Source of the DNA: Nitrospina sp.
Lineage (GTDB): Bacteria; Nitrospinota; Nitrospinia; Nitrospinales; Nitrospinaceae
Direction of reading: 5' to 3'
DNA length: 11,491 nucleotides
Assembly (NCBI GenBank): GCA_004357365.1
Contig: SMVT01000159.1
Span: 1 to 11,491, forward strand
Below, in pieces: positions 5,907 to 11,491 of the stretch (positions within the stretch are counted from its first letter, which is position 1; each line of letters opens with the position of its first letter). The translations under genes and the position numbers were made by a program. Under the pieces are notes generated by a model that saw only the letters and a program-made list of their open reading frames with translations, was not told the origin of the DNA and made no database searches.

Positions 5907-6809
5907 ATGACCCGGATGACCCCAAAAATTTATAAAGGTTTGATATCATTGCTCCTCGGGCTCATTCTACCTTTGCTGGGACCGTTTTTCCCCGGTTTTG
6001 CGGAATTTTCAGGGCCGCCCAGGAACCCCTCCATCATCACCCCCTTCGGCGAATACACGGCCTTCACTCCCCGGGGGGATATCCGGCGGTTCGCCGGGGA
6101 AACTTTGTATTATGATATCGATTTCCTCTTTTTCAAAAAGGCAGCCTCTGCCGAGGTGAAATTTTACGAATACAAGGGAAAATACTTCGCCTCTCTATCG
6201 GCGGAAACCAAGGGGATCGTAGGCTTTTTCACCAATTACCGGAAACACTACTACAAGTCCTCATTCGATATTGTCGATAAAGGCCGCAGGGTTCGAACCC
6301 GCAAGTTCGAACGGTTTGTGATCAATGGCGACATAGAAGAGCGAACTGTTCACTTTTTGGATTATATCAACAATAAACATTTCTGGTTCCTGTTCAAATC
6401 CGGAGAGTTGATAACCAGCCAGAAGGACCCCATACCCGAAGGGGTGGTTTATGACGATATCCTGGCGGTGTTTTACAATTTTCGTAACGGGGTTTACGGA
6501 GACCTGAAAAAAGGAAAGACCTATAAAATAGATACCATCCCGGACCTAAGCATGAAAAATGTCACCGCCTACATCAACACAGAAAAGGAGCAGGAACAGC
6601 TCCGAATCGATGAAGACCGGCCCAAAAAAAGCGAGCTGTTGCTGAATGTCCTGATTCCCAAAGATGTCTTCAAAACTCAAACCGGGGAGTTGATCTTCTG
6701 GACCTCCAAACACTATATCCCCATGGAAACCACCATTAAGAATTTTATCCTGCTGGGAGATCTGCATGCAAAGCTGGCCCGGGGGGCCGCCGGAAAATTA
6801 AAGCGGTAA
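5907..6809 (+). CDS. DUF3108 family exported protein, copy 1
   Basis: A 300-residue protein of the DUF3108 family. The N-terminus has a positively charged n-region and a hydrophobic core (about residues 11-30), consistent with a signal peptide or anchor ending near GFAEF. The mature part is beta-rich. Blocks shared with the next gene are GDIRRFAGETL (57-67), AETKG (99-103), DD at 183-184 with FYNFRN (189-194), and the stretch ELIFWTSKHYIPME (261-274). DUF3108 proteins are periplasmic or outer-membrane-associated and uncharacterised; a lipid-binding or envelope role is often guessed but unproved. An in-frame TTG at 5895 and a second ATG at 5916 exist. ATG 5907 is preferred because it puts the two paralogues in register over the first 200 residues. 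It diverges from clpS. After the stop comes a C-rich stretch rather than an intrinsic terminator. Confidence 0.85.
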   Translation: MTRMTPKIYKGLISLLLGLILPLLGPFFPGFAEFSGPPRNPSIITPFGEYTAFTPRGDIRRFAGETLYYDIDFLFFKKAASAEVKFYEYKGKYFASLSAETKGIVGFFTNYRKHYYKSSFDIVDKGRRVRTRKFERFVINGDIEERTVHFLDYINNKHFWFLFKSGELITSQKDPIPEGVVYDDILAVFYNFRNGVYGDLKKGKTYKIDTIPDLSMKNVTAYINTEKEQEQLRIDEDRPKKSELLLNVLIPKDVFKTQTGELIFWTSKHYIPMETTIKNFILLGDLHAKLARGAAGKLKR

Positions 6810-6928
6810 TCGTCCCCACCCCCTCTCTTCAGCCATAAGACCCCACCGAATTGCCACCAATTCCCCCCCTGGATAAACACCCGGTCCTACCCGCGGATGC
6901 CCCGCCTCCTCCTGACTCGTCCCACCAG
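6810..6928 (+). terminator. C-rich, G-poor stretch, candidate Rho (rut) region
   Basis: Immediately after the copy 1 stop, about 119 nt are roughly half C and only about one seventh G, with runs such as CCCCACCCCCTCTC and CCCCCCC and no strong hairpin. This is the composition of Rho utilisation sites. It would end transcription of copy 1 before the promoter of copy 2. No coding frame is evident here. Inference from composition only. Confidence 0.4.
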
Positions 6929-6969
6929 AAAAAAAAGCTCGTGATATCCAAAATTCTTTAAGTGAAGGG

Positions 6970-6997
6970 TTGACATTATTAATAAATATTATATATT
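6970..6997 (+). promoter_or_regulatory. Strong sigma70 promoter of the second DUF3108 gene
   Basis: A consensus -35 TTGACA (6970-6975), a 16-bp AT-only spacer and TATATT (6992-6997) lie inside a very AT-rich island (6976-7020). The start would be near 7004, leaving a leader of about 29 nt. This gives copy 2 its own transcription unit. Confidence 0.72.
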
Positions 6998-7032
6998 ATA
7001 TTTATTGATTTTAATTCATTTCGAGGTCTGCT

Positions 7033-7953
7033 ATGAAACAGCCTACCCGATTAATAGTTAACTTATTGATATTCCTTATTTTTTCAATGAACTGGGGATG
7101 GGGGCCAGTGCTTTCAACGGCTTTTGCCGCAGTCGCAAAAACCGAGTCTGTTGAGCAGAAGATCGATCCATTGGGGAAATATGACGGTTTTACCCTGGAA
7201 GGGGATATCCGGCGTTTTGCCGGGGAAACCCTCACTTACGATCTTGGTTTCATGATTTTTTCCAATGCCGGCCAGGCCCAGATCAGCTTTTACGAGGAAA
7301 ACGGCCAGTTCAAATGCCTCCTGGTGGCCGAAACCAAAGGCTTTATAGGTTGGCTGACTTCCTACGTCAAACATATCTATAAAGCCTCATTTTACATTGT
7401 CGATGGCGGAAAAAAGCTCCGCACCGCCACGTTTGAACGGGAAATCATCGTTGGAAATGAACGGGAACGTATTTTTCACGCCATGGATTATGCCTCCCTG
7501 CGCCACCACTGGTTTGTTTACCAAAATGACGAGCTGATCGGGCAATTCAACGAACCCCTGTCTGAAAATGCTCAACTCGATGACGTGCTGGGAGCATTTT
7601 ATAATTTTCGCAATGCCGCTTATGGAAAAATCGAAACAGGCAGGAGTTACCACATCCCCACCTTCTGGACCAAGGACAATCAACCCGAAAAGGGAAGTGA
7701 AATGTTCATCTACCTTCCTACGGAATCCGAACGGCGGAACTATGAAGAAGCAGAAGGCGCGGGGAAAATGGAGGGTTCGCAACGGTTGATGAAGGTACAG
7801 GTGCCTTCCGACCTGTTTGAAACCGAAAACGGGGAGTTGTATTTCTGGGCCTCCAAACACCTGATTCCGCTGGAAGCCATTTACAAGGATTTTATTTTAT
7901 TCGGGGACCTGCGTTTTCGACTTTCCAAGGGAACGATTCATCGGAGGAAATAG
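7033..7953 (+). CDS. DUF3108 family exported protein, copy 2
   Basis: A 306-residue paralogue of the preceding gene. Residues 1-32 form a clear Sec signal peptide (MKQPTR n-region, long hydrophobic core, cleavage near AFA|AV), so the mature protein is exported. The shared blocks fall at identical positions: GDIRRFAGETL (57-67), AETKG (99-103), DD (183-184), FYNFRN (189-194). The C-terminal GELYFWASKHLIPLE (267-281) is shifted by a 6-residue insertion in the acidic linker (about 225-250). The start is supported by GAGG (7023-7026) six bases upstream of the ATG and by the TTGACA/TATATT promoter. The rest of the protein has diverged, so the copies probably have related but distinct ligands or expression conditions. 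It converges with the 114-residue ORF 24 bp downstream. Function unknown. Confidence 0.87.
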   Translation: MKQPTRLIVNLLIFLIFSMNWGWGPVLSTAFAAVAKTESVEQKIDPLGKYDGFTLEGDIRRFAGETLTYDLGFMIFSNAGQAQISFYEENGQFKCLLVAETKGFIGWLTSYVKHIYKASFYIVDGGKKLRTATFEREIIVGNERERIFHAMDYASLRHHWFVYQNDELIGQFNEPLSENAQLDDVLGAFYNFRNAAYGKIETGRSYHIPTFWTKDNQPEKGSEMFIYLPTESERRNYEEAEGAGKMEGSQRLMKVQVPSDLFETENGELYFWASKHLIPLEAIYKDFILFGDLRFRLSKGTIHRRK

Positions 7954-7977
7954 CTCTGCCCCAAAACCCGGACCGTT

Positions 7978-8322
7978 TCAAACATCCCAGGTGGGCAACG
8001 GTGGGTCCTGCCAGATATTGACTTCGGTGGTCTCATCCAGAGTCAATTCCCCGAACACCGCCGAATACGGAGGGTTGTCTTCGCAATCGAATTCCACTTT
8101 GATTTTCCGGATATCCCATTGGCCCGTTTCCGGACCCACCAGCGTCAGGGAATGCGCGAAACTGCGAATCTCGAATCCGCCGGTGAAGGTTTCACCCGGA
8201 CCCACTCCGCCTCCGGTCTCCTCCAGGGCCAGTTTGTGGTTGTTGATGGTGAAATGGACCGGCAAGGCGGTACCCTTCTCCCCGGTTTCAATTTCGACCT
8301 TAAATTGGTTCAGCTTGGGCAT
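7978..8322 (-). CDS. Uncharacterised protein paired with the Nfu gene
   Basis: A 114-residue soluble protein that I do not recognise. It has no signal peptide, membrane segment or metal-binding cysteine pair (one Cys only). The alternation of hydrophobic and polar residues suggests an all-beta fold with a glycine-rich loop (GGGVGPGETFTGG, about residues 37-49) and a tryptophan/proline-rich tail ending PPLPTWDV. The ATG follows the stop of the Nfu gene by 8 bp with no clear Shine-Dalgarno site, so translation is probably coupled to Nfu. That close linkage hints at a role near Fe-S assembly or at an Fe-S client, but this is only inference. The reading frame is fully antisense-free of better candidates and has normal composition. 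Confidence 0.75.
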   Translation of the reverse strand: MPKLNQFKVEIETGEKGTALPVHFTINNHKLALEETGGGVGPGETFTGGFEIRSFAHSLTLVGPETGQWDIRKIKVEFDCEDNPPYSAVFGELTLDETTEVNIWQDPPLPTWDV

Positions 8323-8330
8323 CGGGACTT

Positions 8331-9113
8331 TTACCGGTAATATGGATTCAAACCGCCGGCGTGGTCGGTTTCGTCATAAATGGCGCCGACATAGGGCACA
8401 GCCTTGCGGAACGCGCTGTGGATGCCCTGCTTGAGCGTCAAATCCGCGGCACTGCACCCCTGGCATCCGCCGCCCATTTCAATGGTCACCGTATTGCCCG
8501 TCACTGTGGTGAGCGTGATCCGGCCACCGTGCCCGGCGACACCGGGGTTGACCTCGGTATCGATCACTTTTTGAATTTCATCGCGCACCACCTCTTCGGC
8601 GGGAATCCGGTCTATGAGGTCCTTGGCCATCAGATCCGTCCCCGCTTCCAGCAATTTCCTGAGGGCACCGCCCACCAATTTGGCAAGCGCTTCCCAGTCG
8701 GGTAATCCCTTGGCTCCGGTTTTGGTCACTACGAGAGTGGAATCATGAACCAGAACCGTTTCGACCGAGTCCACGCTGAACAGCGCCTCGGCCAAAGGCG
8801 ATTCCGCCGCCTCTTCAAAATTGGAAAACAACCAGGAATGGCCTTCGAACAGGGGACGGTTCACCATGAACTTGCACTGCCCGTTATCCCGCGAGGGCTC
8901 GGCCTTAATAAGAATTTGATCGGACGGCCCCACTGCCTCCGCCTGTTCGATGAGAACGGCCGGCTGAATCACCCGCCTCTGGACCGGCGGCTGGTCGGCA
9001 AACGAGTTTTTGGGTTCCGCCGGCTGATCGGACCCGCCGGAGGTTTCCACCGCCTCCTTTTCCTGGGAAGACGACCCGGAAAACATCTGCGATAATTTTT
9101 TGATCACTGACAT
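8331..9113 (-). CDS. Nfu-type Fe-S cluster scaffold/carrier
   Basis: A 260-residue protein with two recognisable domains. An Nfu_N domain spans about residues 68-148 (IKAEPSRDNGQCKFMVNRPL start, SPLAEALFSVDSV core, then a DW..L..LVG end). A C-terminal NifU-like domain spans about 172-245 with the cluster-binding CxxC at C217 and C220 in GGGCQGCSAAD. This is the layout of mitochondrial NFU1 rather than E. coli NfuA, whose N-domain is A-type. Such proteins pass a 4Fe-4S cluster to client enzymes in the cytosol. The first 65 residues are a polar, low-complexity extension. Two ATGs compete: 9122 lies only 1 nt after AAGGAG, 9113 lies 10 nt after it, so 9113 is preferred. It forms a unit with the downstream 114-residue gene. 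No IscS or IscU gene is nearby. Confidence 0.9.
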   Translation of the reverse strand: MSVIKKLSQMFSGSSSQEKEAVETSGGSDQPAEPKNSFADQPPVQRRVIQPAVLIEQAEAVGPSDQILIKAEPSRDNGQCKFMVNRPLFEGHSWLFSNFEEAAESPLAEALFSVDSVETVLVHDSTLVVTKTGAKGLPDWEALAKLVGGALRKLLEAGTDLMAKDLIDRIPAEEVVRDEIQKVIDTEVNPGVAGHGGRITLTTVTGNTVTIEMGGGCQGCSAADLTLKQGIHSAFRKAVPYVGAIYDETDHAGGLNPYYR

Positions 9114-9122
9114 ATTATCCAT

Positions 9123-9374
9123 ACTCCTTGTGCACCGGATACGATCATCCGGATGCGGTTGCTTTTATTGTATAGACCGCCCCCCCTAAAGTGCATTGCA
9201 AAAAGGCACTATTTTACAGGGTTAACGGATGCCATGTAAACAGATCTATATTTTACATCAAGTTACTTAATATAACTAATTGTTTTATAAGCCTCTTATC
9301 ATAAATATTAGCCGAGACTTTAATGGCCAACCTGCAGGGTCCCCTACCCGGTAAGGGGAATATTTTCCAGAGCC
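9123..9374. other. Intergenic region with TTTACA motifs and a small hairpin
   Basis: This AT-rich gap lies upstream of the Nfu gene and downstream of the yraN-like gene, both on the minus strand. AAGGAG (9124-9129) is the Nfu ribosome binding site. TTTACA occurs three times in alternating orientation (9213-9218, 9235-9240 inverted, 9252-9257). An imperfect hairpin (TCCCC...GGGGA, 9340-9359) follows the yraN stop but lacks a T-run in that direction. No ORF is convincing. Confidence 0.5.
9234..9258. repeat. 7-bp inverted repeat, possible operator
   Basis: ATGTAAA (9234-9240) and TTTACAT (9252-9258) form an exact dyad with an 11-bp spacer about 120 bp upstream of the Nfu start. A third copy of the TTTACA core sits at 9213-9218. 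It could bind a dimeric regulator, but AT-rich dyads of this size also arise by chance. Confidence 0.3.
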
Positions 9375-9746
9375 TTAAAGCCGGAACGCGTCTTGGACGA
9401 GTTGGATCTCCCACTGTTTGGGTTCGTCGGGATCGCCTTTAATCCCCACCACATCGAACCGGCAGTCCCGGTTTTCGATTTTGTGCCGGGCCATAAACCC
9501 GCGGGCGACCTGTCCGATTTTCCTCTGCTTGTGTGGCGTGATCGCTTCCAGCGGTTCTCCCCATTCGGCACCGGCCCGGGATTTAACCTCAACGAACACC
9601 AGCACCTGGCCGTGCTCCGCTATGATATCGATCTCCCCGGCTTTATTACGGTAGTTTTTCTCGATAATCCGGTATCCCTTTTTCTTGAGGAACTTGACCG
9701 CCGCCCGCTCACCCTCTTTGCCAAAATACAGACGCTCGTAAGTCAC
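9375..9746 (-). CDS. YraN/UPF0102 family endonuclease-like protein
   Basis: A 123-residue protein of the UPF0102 (YraN) family, normal length. It has the restriction-endonuclease-like core: G37-E38-I39-D40 (GEIDIIAEHG), then F51-V52-E53-V54-K55 (FVEVKSR), matching the PD-(D/E)XK metal-binding pattern. After that come the ITPHKQRKI helix and the CRFDVV strand. The biological substrate is not firmly established; a DNA repair or recombination role is presumed from the fold. The GTG start at 9746 is chosen because GGGAGGG (9752-9758) sits 5 nt upstream and because family members begin at this point. The longer frame to 10241 is only the antisense of the next gene. It is divergent from the membrane-protein gene at 9798. 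Confidence 0.9.
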   Translation of the reverse strand: MTYERLYFGKEGERAAVKFLKKKGYRIIEKNYRNKAGEIDIIAEHGQVLVFVEVKSRAGAEWGEPLEAITPHKQRKIGQVARGFMARHKIENRDCRFDVVGIKGDPDEPKQWEIQLVQDAFRL

Positions 9747-9751
9747 GGGTT

Positions 9752-9758
9752 CCCTCCC
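9752..9758 (-). promoter_or_regulatory. Ribosome binding site fixing the GTG start
   Basis: GGGAGGG on the minus strand lies 5 nt before the GTG at 9746. It sets the yraN-like start and excludes the 165-residue N-terminal extension that the open frame would allow. Confidence 0.75.
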
Positions 9759-9761
9759 GCA

Positions 9762-9790
9762 TTGCGCATCGGTTTTTGCCCTGCTATGCT
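9762..9790 (+). promoter_or_regulatory. Promoter predicting a leaderless mRNA
   Basis: TTGCGC (9762-9767), a 17-bp spacer and TATGCT (9785-9790), with TG at 9782-9783 making an extended -10. The expected start at about 9797-9798 coincides with the ATG at 9798, for which no Shine-Dalgarno site exists. Confidence 0.55.
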
Positions 9791-9797
9791 CTGCGCC

Positions 9798-10250
9798 ATG
9801 ATTCTCGGCTGGGACGACATTATCGGCGGCACCTCCATACTGGCCTTCCTGATATGGCTGGGGCTGACGGGGATATTTTATCTGGTGGCCTACATCGCCG
9901 CCCTGAACACCTTCGACCATATCACCAAAAACAGCGTGATCAAAATTCCCCTGCTGTTGGCCGTCGCGCCGGTGGCGGCATTCCTGATATCGATTTTTAG
10001 CTACAATCCGCTGGCGCTGTTTGTGCTGATGATGATCTCTAATTATTTCCGGGTCAAAAATCTGGGAGGCCCGGGGGACACACGGTATCAGGGCCTCACC
10101 CTCAACCGGCCGCTGTTCTACACCGCGAGTTACCTGTATATCATCGCCGTTTACGGCCTCTCGGCCTGGTATCAGCATCCAGTCGAAGTCGCAGACGGCA
10201 TAACCACCCCCTACTGGAAAACCTGGTTCCCGGACATTCACGAAAATTAA
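9798..10250 (+). CDS. Small multi-pass membrane protein, unknown
   Basis: A 150-residue hydrophobic protein without a recognised family. Likely membrane segments are at about residues 12-35, 49-66, 70-82 and 108-124, linked by short polar loops. A conserved-looking polar stretch lies at 84-104 (FRVKNLGGPGDTRYQGL...RPL), and the C-terminal tail is acidic and aromatic. No cleavable signal peptide and no catalytic motif is seen. The ATG at 9798 is preferred. An in-frame ATG at 9786 overlaps the -10 element, and the much longer frame back to 9393 is the antisense of the yraN-like gene. The promoter TTGCGC/TATGCT points to a leaderless message. It shares a 51-bp divergent region with yraN and ends 9 bp from the convergent methyltransferase-like gene. 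Confidence 0.75.
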   Translation: MILGWDDIIGGTSILAFLIWLGLTGIFYLVAYIAALNTFDHITKNSVIKIPLLLAVAPVAAFLISIFSYNPLALFVLMMISNYFRVKNLGGPGDTRYQGLTLNRPLFYTASYLYIIAVYGLSAWYQHPVEVADGITTPYWKTWFPDIHEN

Positions 10251-10259
10251 GGCCGCGCC

Positions 10260-11003
10260 TCACCGCATCAGTCGCGGCAACCACATCCCGGTTTTGCTCC
10301 GGTAGGCCGCGTACGCCTCGCCGAATTGTTCCATCAGGGCTTTTTCCTCATAATGAATCCGGTACTGGAATCCGAACCCGGCGGAGGCCATTCCCAGAAC
10401 GCCCGCCCACAAGTAATGCGTGGTTAACGCGTAAGCGAGAATGACGATCATCATGGCGGTATAAGAAGGATGACGTATCCAGGCATACAGTTTTTGCGTC
10501 CGCAGGGCCTGTTGATCGCGGAAGACGATATCGAATTTAAAGGCCTGCGACCCCAGCTGAACCACCGCCGTCACCCGCAGGATCGATCCGGCCAAAAAGA
10601 GGGCCATGATTACCCCCAGTTCCACTCGTCCCAAGGGGACGACGCTCATCCGGGACACATAGGACAACCCGATCAGGGCGACCGCGATCGGCAGGGTGTG
10701 ACCCAGCAACTGTTGGACGTGAGCCCGGTCGAATGCGGCATCGGCTGGCTTGACGGTGATCGCAAAAATCACCAGTTCGATGATGCCGAACACGGCGTTG
10801 TGGATCGACTGCACCACGAACCGGGGGGCGTTTTCCGGACCCAGAGCGATGGGCATCAGCGGCAGCAGATAAATCACACCGACCATCAGGATGTTGAAGT
10901 TGTAATTGATGCACAACGCCACCCCGAACACGGTCAGATAAACCACAAAATTGGCCAGCACCCACCAGAAGGCCCAATGCTCCATAATCCATGCCTGATC
11001 CAT
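10260..11003 (-). CDS. ICMT/PEMT-type membrane methyltransferase-like protein
   Basis: A 247-residue integral membrane protein. The C-terminal third matches the isoprenylcysteine/phospholipid methyltransferase superfamily: RHPSY (177-181) and E219-E220 followed by LMEQFGEAYAAYRSKTGMWLP, the S-adenosylmethionine-binding end of these enzymes. The usual RHPxYxG has Ala-Met in place of the glycine region (RHPSYTAMM). The N-terminal part adds about four hydrophobic segments (11-32, 38-54, 64-84, 102-115) and resembles longer bacterial members. The substrate is unknown; lipid, quinone or small-thiol methylation are possibilities. The ATG at 11003 has AAAGGG about 8 nt upstream. The frame stays open to a GTG at 11117, but the extra 38 residues are polar and not typical. 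Monocistronic as far as visible, convergent with the preceding gene. Confidence 0.78.
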   Translation of the reverse strand: MDQAWIMEHWAFWWVLANFVVYLTVFGVALCINYNFNILMVGVIYLLPLMPIALGPENAPRFVVQSIHNAVFGIIELVIFAITVKPADAAFDRAHVQQLLGHTLPIAVALIGLSYVSRMSVVPLGRVELGVIMALFLAGSILRVTAVVQLGSQAFKFDIVFRDQQALRTQKLYAWIRHPSYTAMMIVILAYALTTHYLWAGVLGMASAGFGFQYRIHYEEKALMEQFGEAYAAYRSKTGMWLPRLMR

Positions 11004-11345
11004 CCCAACGGCCCTTTCCGCCTTTTCTACAGGCCTTTTACCCGGCGGGCGATTGACAGTTAATACATTGAAACCAAAGCCAGATCCTGTATCATGAAGA
11101 CACTTTGGGTCATACACCCTCAGGCGCCTGGAAAAGCATAACCCAAAATCGCATTCTAGTGTTTTTTGAAATGGTTTTGGTATATGATTGACCTATTGTA
11201 ATCAGCAGTTAGAGCCACCGGGACCTTGATAAACAGGGCTTTTTCGGGTTTTTCACCCGGTGTTTCCCCAACGTGAATACAATCGCAGGCCGCGGGCGGG
11301 AAATCGCCGTAAGCCGCGATTTTATAATTTAATTTGAGTTGTACC
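11004..11345. other. Divergent intergenic region with nested hairpins
   Basis: This 342-bp gap between the methyltransferase-like gene and the last gene has no convincing ORF. It contains a 10-bp palindrome CAGGCGCCTG (11121-11130), a small hairpin CGGGT/ACCCG (11245-11259), a nested hairpin (11281-11321), and a TATAAT (11323-11328) 17 bp before the ATG at 11346. Several weak promoter matches (TTGACC at 11188-11193, TATGAT at 11183-11188) do not pair with good partners, so the start site is unclear. Confidence 0.55.
11281..11321 (+). promoter_or_regulatory. Nested hairpin before the reductase gene, possible attenuator
   Basis: AATCGCAGGC (11281-11290) pairs with GCCGCGATT (11313-11321), nine pairs with one bulged A. 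Inside it GGCG (11295-11298) pairs with CGCC (11305-11308) around a six-base loop. The outer stem is followed by TTTATAATTT, a weak terminator-like tail. If transcription starts further upstream, this could be a leader control element; if it starts after TATAAT at 11323 it would be DNA-level structure only. Confidence 0.3.
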
Positions 11346-11491
11346 ATGGATATGAAAACCTTGAACCTCCCGCCGGAGGTCAAACAGGAAATAGAAGACT
11401 TCGCCGCCGAGGTGGAACGGCTTCAGCGGGGCGACGTCGGCGAAGAGGAATTCAAGCGGTTCCGCCTGCAACAGGGCATTTACGGACAACG
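11346..11491 (+). CDS. Probable siroheme nitrite/sulfite reductase, N-terminus (partial)
   Basis: Forty-eight codons plus one partial codon before the window ends. The pattern (an acidic helix, then EEEFKRFRLQQGIYGQR at residues 33-49) is the start I recognise from bacterial ferredoxin-type nitrite/sulfite reductases, where FRLxxGxYGQR precedes the first ferrodoxin-like half-domain. These enzymes reduce nitrite to ammonia, or sulfite to sulfide, with siroheme and a 4Fe-4S cluster. None of the cofactor cysteines is within the window, so substrate and completeness cannot be judged. Two ATGs are in frame (11346 and 11352). Neither has a good Shine-Dalgarno site, the best being GAG seven bases before the first. 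The A/T-rich segment with TATAAT just upstream may be the promoter. Confidence 0.65.
   Translation, partial: MDMKTLNLPPEVKQEIEDFAAEVERLQRGDVGEEEFKRFRLQQGIYGQ

Noticed and set aside
6976..7020. AT-rich island as a replication or transfer origin
   Set aside because: No DnaA boxes or iterons are present; the AT richness is explained by a promoter spacer and -10 region.
9340..9359. Hairpin TCCCC...GGGGA after the yraN-like gene as terminator
   Set aside because: The stem is short and imperfect and is not followed by a T-run in the minus direction, so I left it as part of the intergenic description.
9393..9797. N-terminal extension of the small membrane protein gene
   Set aside because: This part is antisense to the yraN-like gene, which has clear PD-(D/E)XK motifs; a promoter and ATG at 9798 explain the real gene.
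9747..10241. 165-residue N-terminal extension of the yraN-like gene
   Set aside because: It is antisense to the membrane-protein gene, is polar low-complexity sequence, and the GTG at 9746 has a strong ribosome binding site and the family's normal start.
11121..11130. Palindrome CAGGCGCCTG as an operator
   Set aside because: A single GC-rich 10-bp palindrome without a nearby promoter is expected by chance; noted only in the intergenic entry.
11156..11383. 75-codon minus-strand open frame upstream of the reductase
   Set aside because: It overlaps the start of the reductase gene, has no ribosome binding site I can see, and its sequence resembles no family.

Overview
The window reads as an ordinary chromosomal stretch of a Gram-negative bacterium. 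Supporting signs are Sec signal peptides on several exported proteins, ClpS, a hexameric-type citrate synthase, two DUF3108 proteins and strong Shine-Dalgarno sites. Base composition is close to balanced. The gene set, with a probable nitrite/sulfite reductase at the right edge, would fit a Nitrospinota-like or deltaproteobacterial lineage, but that is inference and cannot be proved from this piece. I see no mobile element, CRISPR array, rRNA or tRNA, and no phage or plasmid genes.

Layout. 1-422: the tail of an unidentified plus-strand gene converges on a DUF2203 gene. 423-1384: a well-isolated single-gene unit for a small secreted protein of unknown function, with two candidate promoters, a perfect 10-bp dyad, a strong ribosome binding site and an excellent intrinsic terminator. 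1385-1928: a poorly supported ORF and an extended -10 promoter. 1929-2369: a DUF1566 protein. 2403-3996 (minus): a two-gene unit encoding a dicarboxylate/amino-acid:cation symporter and a half-size TauE/SafE permease that starts at TTG. 4125-5414: citrate synthase gltA, divergent from the symporter. 5444-5788 (minus): clpS. 5907-7953: two tandem DUF3108 paralogues separated by a C-rich, G-poor stretch (possible Rho loading region) and a strong AT-rich promoter. 7978-9113 (minus): a Nfu-type Fe-S protein followed by an uncharacterised 114-residue protein. 9375-9746 (minus): a YraN/UPF0102 nuclease-like protein, divergent from a small membrane protein (9798-10250) that may have a leaderless mRNA. 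10260-11003 (minus): an ICMT/PEMT-type membrane methyltransferase-like protein. 11346-11491: the first 48 codons of a probable siroheme nitrite/sulfite reductase, cut by the window end, preceded by a leader that can fold into nested hairpins.

Genes alternate strands frequently. Convergent pairs lie very close (gaps of 3, 33, 29, 24 and 9 bp) with no obvious intrinsic terminator between them. The genes do not form one pathway; most look like independent housekeeping or accessory units. The least explained parts are the secreted 150-residue protein with its dyad, the DUF3108 pair, the partner of the Nfu protein, and the structured leader of the last gene. I did not find convincing evidence for a novel multi-gene system.
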